A DNA stretch of 12,220 nt. Source: Anaerolineaceae bacterium UBA3924. GTDB lineage: Bacteria; Chloroflexota; Anaerolineae; Anaerolineales; Anaerolineaceae. Position numbers and translations under genes: made by a program. The stretch is from the NCBI GenBank assembly GCA_002385985.1, contig DGEO01000048.1:35137-47356 (forward strand), given 5' to 3'. Below are positions 6,901 to 12,220 of the stretch, one piece after another (the first letter of the stretch is position 1; every line of letters starts with the position of its first letter). The notes beneath the pieces were generated by a model that was not told where the DNA came from, made no database searches, and saw nothing but the letters and a program-made list of their open reading frames with translations.

Positions 6901-6959
6901 CCCTGTCGAGATGCAACATCAAAAAAGTTGTCATTTGACCGATCTTCACAGGAGAGTGC

Positions 6960-7355
6960 ATGATGTTTAAGAAAGTTCTGGTCTTAACCCTGCTCTTTGT
7001 GCTGGTGGCGGCCGCGTTTGCTGCCGCGGCGGAGCTGCCCGTCAGCGGCGGCACCATTCAGGCGGGCGTGGATGACACCCTGTACTGCGACCCCGACGGC
7101 GTTTATGTGCCCGGCTGGGGCCTTGAAACCGACGACAACACCGTTCGGTCCGTCAGAATTGCCGGAATTCATCCTGACTGCGCGGGCAACGAAATGTTCG
7201 TCAAGATTTATGGGCCTGATCCCGCAGCAAAACCCCTGTACTCAGGCCAGATGACGCTAACCGGCGCCGATCAAGAGACGTTCAGATTCTCTGCGCCCTA
7301 CCTTCGCCCTCAGGATATCGTGGTCCTGAAGATCTGGATCGAAGGTGAGTATTAA
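6960..7355 (+). CDS. Small secreted two-cysteine protein, paralogue B
   Basis: Two adjacent ATGs are possible. AGGAG (6950-6954) is five bases from the first and eight from the second, and the second gives the same MFKKVLV start as paralogue A. The product (131 or 130 aa) has a signal peptide ending near AAAFAAAAE, then LPVSGGTIQ (26-34), C43 in CDPDGVYV and C74 in GIHPDCAG. Alignment with paralogue A runs through GGT-QAG, L-CD-DGV and V-I-GI---C-G with similar spacing, and then diverges in a more aromatic and charged C-terminal half. It is probably an exported beta-rich protein and a substrate of the peptidase encoded next. The function is unknown. A hairpin separates it from the peptidase gene. 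Confidence 0.8.
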   Translation: MMFKKVLVLTLLFVLVAAAFAAAAELPVSGGTIQAGVDDTLYCDPDGVYVPGWGLETDDNTVRSVRIAGIHPDCAGNEMFVKIYGPDPAAKPLYSGQMTLTGADQETFRFSAPYLRPQDIVVLKIWIEGEY

Positions 7356-7372
7356 TCCCTAGTGTTATGCCG

Positions 7373-7408
7373 CTGGCTGGCCTTCGCCGATCCATGAAGG
7401 CCAGCCAG
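7373..7408 (+). terminator. Hairpin between secreted-protein and peptidase genes (partial terminator or attenuator)
   Basis: CTGGCTGGCCTTC (7373-7385) and its exact complement (7396-7408) form a 13-bp stem with a 10-nt loop, followed by ATTTCCACTT. The weak T-tract suggests leaky termination or mRNA end-protection, which would give more substrate mRNA than peptidase mRNA. It ends 20 bases before the peptidase ATG. Confidence 0.6.
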
Positions 7409-7428
7409 ATTTCCACTTAACCATCTCA

Positions 7429-8997
7429 ATGAAAAAAATCTTTGCTGGCGTTTCGCTGATTCTCTGCCTGATCTGGTTCTTCTACTTCCGGCCGCTGGCG
7501 CTCGGCGGGCCGGCCACCTACATTATTGTCAGCGGCGTCAGCATGGAGCCAACTTTCCACTCCGGCGACCTGGTCATCCTGCACCGCCAGGCGGAGTACC
7601 AGATCGGTGACGTGGTGGCCTACACGGTCAAAGGGGCCGGCAACGTCATCCACCGCATCGTGGGCGGTGACCGGAACGGGTATATCACCAGAGGCGACAA
7701 CAAGAACGGCGCCGACCCCTGGACCCCCGCCGCCGAACAGGTGCTCGGCCGGCAGTTTCTTCATCTCCCGAAAGCAGGTCTGGTCATTCTGCAGCTGCGC
7801 CAGCCTCATTACCTGGCCGCGCTGGTGCTGCTGGCCGGCCTGTCTGTCTGGGAGGACGATCACCCGCGGTCCCGCCGCCGGGATTACAGGAGGAAAGCCA
7901 TGACAACTGCTCAGAACGACCCCCGGGCCATCCCGCGAACAAAAGAAGCCGCCAGGCCGGCTGTGGAGGCGCTCGCTCCGCCGAACTGGGCCGGGCCGCT
8001 GCTGTACCTGGCCCTGCTGCTGGCCGCTCTGGCCCTGGCGCTGGGCTTCTTCGCCTTCCGCGCCCCGCTGGCGGTCAGCGAGGAGCAGGAGGTGCTGAAG
8101 CTCGAGCACCAGATGCGCTTTGATTACACCGTGCGCACCGCCCGTTCCGAGCTGTACCCGCAGGGGCAGGTGGTTCCGGCCGGCGGCGAGTCTCAGAGCG
8201 TGTTCACCCGGCTGGTCGACAGCATTCTGGTGACCTACTCCTACCAGCTTGCCGGCCTGCAGGCGGGCGACCTGACCGTGGAGCTGACCCCTACGCTGCG
8301 GGTTCTCAGCGGTGACCAGGTGCTGCACACCCGCCCGCTGGGCGATCCGCTGGTCTACCAGGGCGACGAGCTCACGGGCCAGGTAGAGCTGGATCTGGAC
8401 GAGATCCAGGCGTGGGTTGCGGGCCTGGAGGAGCTGGCCGGCTATTCACTGAACAGCTACGTCCTGGAGGTGGTGCCCGAGGTGCGGGTGCAGGGATCGG
8501 CCGCGGGGCAGGAGGCGAGCGGGGACTTTGCTCCTGCGTTCAGCCTGCGGGTCAACCAGACGCAGATCACGCTGGACGGCGAGCTGGAGCGCGCCGAGAG
8601 CCGCTCCGTCACCCAGACGGCCACCCGCGCCAACCGGCTGAGCCTGGCGGGCCTTTCGATGCCGGTGCAGCAGGCGCGCAGCCTGAGCCTGTGGGGCGGG
8701 ATTCCCGCGCTGGTGATCGCCGCGGTCTGCGCCGGGATGCTCTACCTGGGCTGGGGCCTGAGCCAGACCGGTAAACTGCTGGCGCGCTACCGGGGCAAGG
8801 TGGTCACGGTGACGGCGGTGGAAGACGCCGCCGGGCCGGTGATCCACGTGGCCGGCATGGCGGAGCTGGCCCGCCTGGCGGAGAAGGAAGGCGCGCTGAT
8901 CCTGCACCAGGCGCAGGGCGACGGACGGCACCTGTTCTTCCTGCCGGCCGGGGTGGCCACGTATGTATATTCGCCGGGAGACGGGGAAGAGGCCTGA
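7429..8997 (+). CDS. SipW-type signal peptidase I fused in frame to a DUF5305-like membrane protein
   Basis: Residues 1-157 are a complete small signal peptidase: membrane segment about 4-24, SGVSMEPT (35-42) with catalytic Ser38, and VIHR (73-76) where His75 replaces the Lys of ordinary bacterial LepB. That Ser/His dyad marks the SipW/archaeal/ER type. GDN (89-91) and Asp96 complete the active-site region, and a second membrane segment lies at about 126-141. After a basic linker, residues 158-522 form a second unit: membrane segment about 188-211, an outer beta-rich domain, membrane segment about 422-444 and a cytoplasmic tail. This matches the DUF5305 layout, although I recognise that family only moderately. 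The frame is open throughout, but codon 158 is an ATG with its own strong SD, whereas the first ATG has no evident SD. The downstream gene begins three bases after the stop. It presumably processes the neighbouring secreted proteins. Confidence 0.82.
   Translation: MKKIFAGVSLILCLIWFFYFRPLALGGPATYIIVSGVSMEPTFHSGDLVILHRQAEYQIGDVVAYTVKGAGNVIHRIVGGDRNGYITRGDNKNGADPWTPAAEQVLGRQFLHLPKAGLVILQLRQPHYLAALVLLAGLSVWEDDHPRSRRRDYRRKAMTTAQNDPRAIPRTKEAARPAVEALAPPNWAGPLLYLALLLAALALALGFFAFRAPLAVSEEQEVLKLEHQMRFDYTVRTARSELYPQGQVVPAGGESQSVFTRLVDSILVTYSYQLAGLQAGDLTVELTPTLRVLSGDQVLHTRPLGDPLVYQGDELTGQVELDLDEIQAWVAGLEELAGYSLNSYVLEVVPEVRVQGSAAGQEASGDFAPAFSLRVNQTQITLDGELERAESRSVTQTATRANRLSLAGLSMPVQQARSLSLWGGIPALVIAAVCAGMLYLGWGLSQTGKLLARYRGKVVTVTAVEDAAGPVIHVAGMAELARLAEKEGALILHQAQGDGRHLFFLPAGVATYVYSPGDGEEA
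7888..7902 (+). promoter_or_regulatory. Internal SD and start codon inside the peptidase-DUF5305 frame
   Basis: AGGAGG (7888-7893) lies six bases before an in-frame ATG (7900-7902, codon 158), exactly at the junction of the two domains. Translation from here would give a stand-alone 365-aa DUF5305-like protein, in addition to or instead of the fusion. Confidence 0.6.
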
Positions 8998-9000
8998 GCC

Positions 9001-9891
9001 ATGCGCGCCCCGGCTGCCCTTGCCGTCCTGGCTTTGCTAATCGTCCTGCTGGCGGTGGTCACTGGCGCCGCCAGCCATCTTGCCGTGGACGGCGGGTATC
9101 TGCAAGTCTTCCAGTACACGGCGGCCATCACCCTGCCCACCGACACGCCGACGCCCACCATCACTCCTACGGCGAACTGGTCGGGCATCAAGGTTTCCAT
9201 CCAGAATGTTGGTTCCAGCTGTGAAAACCTGTCCGCTGAGGTTGTTGATAACAATGGCCAGGCGGTCCTGCCGGGGCCGGTGCAGTGGTACCTGTGCCAT
9301 GGAAAGAATAACCCCAGCACAAGATGCGATGCCAGTACCAATTACGGCAGCGGGCTGGCTTACCCTGAGCCAGATGGCAGAGTTATTCATATTGTTGCGG
9401 TTCCCCCTCAAAGCGGCAGTCAATATTTCTTTAAAGTAGACCAGCCGCCAGGCGCGCAAGGGTCCGGGAATATTTTTTCTAGCAATATCGGATGGCCGCC
9501 GGAGGGTTGTTCACCGGCCGCGCAAAGGCTGGTTCCTCAGGAGACGCTCCAGCCGGACATTACACCTGTGTCCCCTACCATAAGTACTACACCCTGGCCT
9601 CTGCCCGGAGACACCGATCCCATCGCCCCGCCGCCTCTTGTTCCGCCTCCGACCAGTACGCCCACGGCGACCGTGACGGCCACACCGGAGCCGTCCGCCA
9701 GCCCGACCGCTGCGCCAGACACGCCCACGCCGATTCTCACCGGCTCGCCTGCCCCGGCGGCCAGCGGTACGCCCGCGGAGGAGAAGGCCGCGCCCACCGC
9801 CACGCCTTCGCCGGAGGCCAGCCCGACCGTGACGGCAGACCCCGCATACCCGACTGTCGAAACCGGGCCGGCCATCACGCCCGCGCCTTAG
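9001..9891 (+). CDS. Secreted protein with LxVxGGxxQ tag, four-cysteine domain and Pro/Thr-rich tail
   Basis: The ATG lies three bases after the stop of the peptidase fusion, so the genes are co-transcribed. The 296-aa product has an N-terminal hydrophobic segment (about 5-24) ending in GAAS, then LAVDGGYLQ (27-35), which matches the tags of the two small paralogues. A short TPTPT linker (48-58) leads to a domain of about 115 residues with four cysteines (C75, C100, C110, C171). From about 180 to the end the sequence is a low-complexity Pro/Thr/Ser/Ala tail, typical of wall-spanning stalks or glycosylated linkers. There is no C-terminal membrane anchor and no LPXTG. Part of the central domain (about 9190-9490) looks less GC-rich than its surroundings. 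The function is unknown; it is likely another substrate of the adjacent peptidase. Confidence 0.75.
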   Translation: MRAPAALAVLALLIVLLAVVTGAASHLAVDGGYLQVFQYTAAITLPTDTPTPTITPTANWSGIKVSIQNVGSSCENLSAEVVDNNGQAVLPGPVQWYLCHGKNNPSTRCDASTNYGSGLAYPEPDGRVIHIVAVPPQSGSQYFFKVDQPPGAQGSGNIFSSNIGWPPEGCSPAAQRLVPQETLQPDITPVSPTISTTPWPLPGDTDPIAPPPLVPPPTSTPTATVTATPEPSASPTAAPDTPTPILTGSPAPAASGTPAEEKAAPTATPSPEASPTVTADPAYPTVETGPAITPAP

Positions 9892-9905
9892 GGCGCCGGC
9901 GGGCG
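9878..9905. terminator. GC hairpin between convergent genes
   Basis: CGCCCG-CGCC (9878-9887) can pair with GGCG (9892-9895) and CGGGCG (9900-9905), with a CCGG bulge and a TTAG loop that includes the stop codon. There is no T-tract, so a termination role is uncertain. Confidence 0.3.
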
Positions 9906-9919
9906 GCAGTCAGAGCGGC

Positions 9920-10972
9920 TCAGTCCTCCAGCAAATAGGCCATGATCCAGCGGGTGGTGTCCACCAGCGCGTCGATGTGGGTGCGCTCGTAGGAGTGTGA
10001 GGCGTCCACGCCCGGGCCGATCAACGCCACGGCCAGGTCGGCGCCGGCCCGCCAGGCGGCCTCGCCGTCCGAGCCGTAGTAGGGGTAGATATCCACCTTA
10101 TAGTCGATGCCGTGGGCCTCGGCCAGCCGGCGCAGGCGCTGGCTGAACTCGTAGTGGTACGGCCCGCCCGAATCCTTCACGCACAGCGTGGCGTGGTACT
10201 CGTCCGAGGTCTGCCCTTCGCCGATGGCGGCCATGTCCACGGCCAGCAGCTCCTCCACGCTTTCAGGGAAGCCGGTGAAGGCCGCCCCGTGGCCCACCTC
10301 CTCGTAGTTGCTGATCAGCAGGCAGGTGGTGTGCTTCGGGCGCAGGCCGGCGGCGCTCAGGCTGTGCACGGCCGAGACCAGGTTGGCCACGCAGGCCTTG
10401 TCGTCCAGATGGCGCGAGCGGATGAAGCCGTTGCGCACCTCGACGCGCGGATCAAGGGCGACAAAATCGCCCACCTGCACGCCCAGGGCGCGGGTTTCCT
10501 CGTCGTTCGTCACGCGCTCGTCCAGGCGCACCTCCAGGCTGTCGGCCTCGCGTTTGGTTTCGCCGGTTTTGGCGCCGTGCACGTGGCTGGAGGCTAAAGT
10601 CAGCAGGATGCTGCCGCGAATCTCGCGCCCGGACTGGGTGAAGATGGTGCAGCCCTCGTTTTCCACGGCGTTCCAGGCGTAGCCGCCGATCTGGGTCAGC
10701 TTAAGGCGGCCGTTGGTCTTGATCTCCTTGACCATCGCGCCCAGCGTGTCCACGTGGGCGGTCAGCGCGCGGGTGGGGGTGGGGTCTTCGCCGGGCCAGG
10801 TCACCAGCAGGGCGCCCTTGCGCGTGCGGCGCAGGGTCAGCCCGGGAAAGGCCGCCAGGGCCTGTTCGCAGTATTCGATGGCCGGGAAGGCGCGTCCGGT
10901 GGGGCTGGGCGTGTTCAGCAGCCCGGTCAGAAAGTCGATCAGGTACTGGGTGTCAACGGGGGGCAGGGTCAT
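9920..10972 (-). CDS. M42-family metalloaminopeptidase-like protein
   Basis: This is a 350-aa dinuclear-zinc or cobalt aminopeptidase of the M42 (FrvX/PepA/TET) group, cytoplasmic and acting on peptides. Expected metal ligands and catalytic residues are visible: H73 in AHVDTLG with D75, bridging D190 in RHLDDKA, E224/E225 in NYEEVGHG, D246 in AVDMA, and a C-terminal His (H326 in ASHSYER or H332 in THIDAL). The GDFVALDP segment (168-175) is also typical. The length is normal and nothing appears missing. The ATG overlaps the TGA of the upstream gene by four bases (ATGA), so translation is probably coupled, although the two products do not obviously share a pathway. Substrate specificity cannot be read from the sequence. 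Confidence 0.92.
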   Translation of the reverse strand: MTLPPVDTQYLIDFLTGLLNTPSPTGRAFPAIEYCEQALAAFPGLTLRRTRKGALLVTWPGEDPTPTRALTAHVDTLGAMVKEIKTNGRLKLTQIGGYAWNAVENEGCTIFTQSGREIRGSILLTLASSHVHGAKTGETKREADSLEVRLDERVTNDEETRALGVQVGDFVALDPRVEVRNGFIRSRHLDDKACVANLVSAVHSLSAAGLRPKHTTCLLISNYEEVGHGAAFTGFPESVEELLAVDMAAIGEGQTSDEYHATLCVKDSGGPYHYEFSQRLRRLAEAHGIDYKVDIYPYYGSDGEAAWRAGADLAVALIGPGVDASHSYERTHIDALVDTTRWIMAYLLED

Positions 10973-11421
10973 GGGCTCTCGATTGTGATGGTTGGGGTTG
11001 GCAAAGGCGTAGAAGGAAGGGATCTGGGCAGCGCGACCGCGCAGGTGACGCTGACCTGTTCCGGCTCCGGCCCGGTGACCACCCAGACTTCGCCGTTGAT
11101 CAGGATCTGGCAGGTCGGCCCGCCGCCGCTGCCCGTGGAGTTGGTGGCCTCCAGGATGATCTCGTCGCCGGCCCGGGCGGTGAAGTCCACCTCCCAGGGG
11201 GTTTCCATCCAGACGGCCTCGGGGATGGCCTCGGCCGGGGCCTGCAGCCCGATCAGCGCGCCGCCGACCGGCGACTCCACGCGCACGCTGACCTCGTAGC
11301 TCGGCCGGTCGAACAGGCCGAACATGTTCAGGATGCCGGCGAACACGGCAGCCAGCAGGAGCAGGATGATCGTCTCCACGATTTGCTGCCGTCGGGCCTG
11401 GTTGGAGTTGTTGGCGGTCAT
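10969..11421 (-). CDS. Single-pass membrane protein with MmpS-like outer domain
   Basis: The 150-aa product has a short cytoplasmic start, one membrane segment (about 15-36) and an outer domain of about 95 residues, ending in a Pro/Thr-rich tail. The outer domain has PWEVDF (75-80), TCQILINGEV (103-112) and a second cysteine in VTCAV (C127). This resembles the pattern of MmpS-type and related actinobacterial proteins (LPW, CxIxVDG, TC), where the two cysteines form a disulfide. Similarity is judged by eye, so the family call is moderate. The stop overlaps the start of the M42 peptidase gene. No clear SD precedes the ATG, but a plausible promoter lies 37 bases upstream. Confidence 0.65.
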   Translation of the reverse strand: MTANNSNQARRQQIVETIILLLLAAVFAGILNMFGLFDRPSYEVSVRVESPVGGALIGLQAPAEAIPEAVWMETPWEVDFTARAGDEIILEATNSTGSGGGPTCQILINGEVWVVTGPEPEQVSVTCAVALPRSLPSTPLPTPTITIESP

Positions 11422-11457
11422 AGCGGTTTGCGGGGCGTTAGCCGGAACAGTAGAAAT

Positions 11458-11486
11458 ATGGTAATCGAATTGACGGGGAGGGGCAA
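11458..11486 (-). promoter_or_regulatory. Possible promoter of the membrane protein-M42 pair
   Basis: The minus strand reads TTGCCC (11486-11481), 17 bp, TACCAT (11463-11458). Each hexamer matches consensus at 4/6. The position, about 37 bases before the start codon, is sensible, and the stretch is locally AT-richer. Confidence 0.4.
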
Positions 11487-11512
11487 GCCTGACAGCGGGT
11501 GATTTTGCCGCC

Positions 11513-12063
11513 TCACCGGCGGGCGGCCAGCTCGGCGGGCAGCGGGTGGGCGAAGGCGGAGGGCGGCGCTTCGTGAGCCTGGCGGAGGTACCCGGCCGCG
11601 GCCCGCCGCCAGCGCGGGGAGTAATCCTCGACAGGAAGCCTGGACCGCAGGTCGGGCGGCAGGCTGGCGTCGTGCGCCTGGCGCAGCGCGGCCCCGAACT
11701 CGGCGCACTGCGCGTCGCTCAGCGGCTGCTTGAAGCCGTCTTTGCCCTGGATGAAGGGGTAGAGGCGCAGGCGAAGCCGTCCAGGCAGGTCCACAGCTGC
11801 CCGCCCCGCGTTTCGAGCGGCGCGATGATCTGGCGCAGCCCCTGCCGGCTGAGGAAGTGGGGGGTTAGCAGCGAGGCTTCTTCGAAATTTCCCCGGCGCA
11901 GCTTGACGAACCAGGCCGTACCGGTGCGGTCTTCGGCCCGGTAGACGGCGGTGTTAACGTCCGCGCCCAGGGGGAGGAAGGCCAGCCGGGCCGCGTCCAG
12001 CCCGAAGGAAGCGCGCAGACAGGCGATCAGGTGCTCGTCGGGCAGGTCGGGTTTCTCGAGCAT
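11513..12063 (-). pseudogene. Broken aminoglycoside-phosphotransferase-like kinase gene
   Basis: Two overlapping frames together resemble the first half of an APH/choline-kinase-fold enzyme. The first (from ATG 12063) gives the ATP-binding lobe: PLGADVNTAVYRAED and WFVKLRRG with the likely ATP-binding Lys54, to LWTCLDGF. There the reading shifts. The other frame continues sensibly with LRLRLYPFIQGKDGF (from about 11775) and runs to a stop at 11513. One extra base near 11770-11776 would restore LDGFRLRLYPFIQGKDGF, so a single-base deletion or sequencing error is the simplest explanation. Even when joined, the protein is only about 180-190 residues and lacks the HGD catalytic loop and the metal-binding Asp motif that follow in functional relatives, so the 3' half is gone as well. 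The original substrate cannot be inferred, and resistance should not be assumed. Confidence 0.75.
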
Positions 12064-12120
12064 GCGATGATTCTACATCCGGCCCGGAAAAAACCGGAAA
12101 ACCAGTTTTTGCCAGTACCC

Positions 12121-12148
12121 TTGACTCCTGCTGTAAAGGGACTATAAT
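12121..12148 (+). promoter_or_regulatory. Strong sigma70-type promoter reading out of the window
   Basis: TTGACT (12121-12126, 5/6), a 16-bp spacer and a perfect TATAAT (12143-12148). This is the best promoter match in the window, with a predicted start near 12155. It is divergent from the broken kinase gene. Confidence 0.8.
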
Positions 12149-12152
12149 AGCG

Positions 12153-12220
12153 CCTGTTGCTCTCGCTGCAGGGGAGCCGATGTCCCCGGGGTAAAGCCTG
12201 GAGGGAGATCGCCAACAGGA
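12153..12220 (+). ncRNA. Structured RNA leader at window end (possibly incomplete)
   Basis: Directly after the strong promoter, CCTGTTG (12153-12159) is complementary to CAACAGG (12213-12219). This closes a compact fold whose inner hairpin is GGGGA/TCCCC around a 7-nt loop, followed by GGGGTAAAGCCTGG. No start codon with an SD is visible. A riboswitch-like leader or the 5' part of a structural RNA is likely, but the class is not recognised and the downstream gene lies outside the window. Confidence 0.45.

Larger units (their letters stand above)
6701..6959 (+). other. Hairpin-rich spacer between the two paralogues
   Basis: This 259-nt spacer has nested GC-rich inverted repeats. GCCTCC (6735-6740) is complementary to GGAGGC (6783-6788), and CCGCCG (6739-6744) to CGGCGG (6774-6779). 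GTTGCC/GGCAAC (6816-6821/6830-6835) forms a further stem. A long imperfect hairpin spans 6854-6900. No terminator T-tract and no clear promoter are seen. The last 50 bases are AT-richer and end in AGGAG before the next start. Confidence 0.5.

Noticed and set aside
12153..12220. c-di-AMP (ydaO) riboswitch, suggested by GGGG-T-AA strands here and at 61-70
   Set aside because: The resemblance is limited to one strand. The conserved CAGCTAACC-type 3' segment is not visible at either place, and the closing stem here comes too early for that class.
1..12220. tRNA, rRNA, CRISPR array, insertion sequence or attachment site
   Set aside because: I saw no cloverleaf, rRNA segment, regular repeat-spacer series, transposase or terminal inverted repeats.

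Overview
The window is a GC-rich bacterial chromosome segment. Its gene content fits Chloroflexota, probably Anaerolineae-like: clpC next to radA, a glycine-zipper stress-type protein, several secreted proteins with Pro/Thr-rich tails, and an M42 peptidase. That assignment is inferred from gene content and style, because no rRNA or other taxonomic marker is present.

Layout. (1) 1-1532, plus strand: a structured leader, a 443-aa stress-type protein with a glycine-rich membrane-like stretch and five PVTG repeats, and a strong intrinsic terminator. (2) 1582-5640, minus strand: clpC (TTG start, strong SD), its own intrinsic terminator, then radA. (3) 5641-6319: a 679-bp AT-richer region without a convincing gene. 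It holds outward promoters: an extended -10 promoter toward clpC, with a roughly 300-nt structured leader, and a sigma70-type promoter on the plus strand. The plus-strand promoter makes a roughly 170-nt leader that ends in a textbook terminator just upstream of the next gene. (4) 6320-9891, plus strand: the most interesting part. Two paralogous small secreted two-cysteine proteins are followed by a hairpin, a SipW-type (Ser/His) signal peptidase fused in frame to a DUF5305-like membrane protein, and a further secreted protein with a Pro/Thr-rich tail. All three exported proteins carry an LxVxGGxxQ motif just after the signal peptide. (5) 9920-11421, minus strand: an M42-type metallopeptidase whose start overlaps the stop of a small single-pass membrane protein with an MmpS-like outer domain. 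(6) 11513-12063, minus strand: a frameshifted and shortened aminoglycoside-phosphotransferase-like gene. (7) 12121 to the end, plus strand: a near-consensus promoter and the start of a structured RNA leader.

How the parts may work together. clpC and radA are housekeeping protein-quality and recombination functions. The 6.3-9.9 kb cluster looks like a dedicated secretion set: a specialised signal peptidase, a membrane partner (DUF5305) and its substrates, perhaps surface or matrix proteins by analogy with tapA-sipW-tasA. The analogy rests on the peptidase type and gene arrangement. The substrates themselves are not recognisable as TasA.
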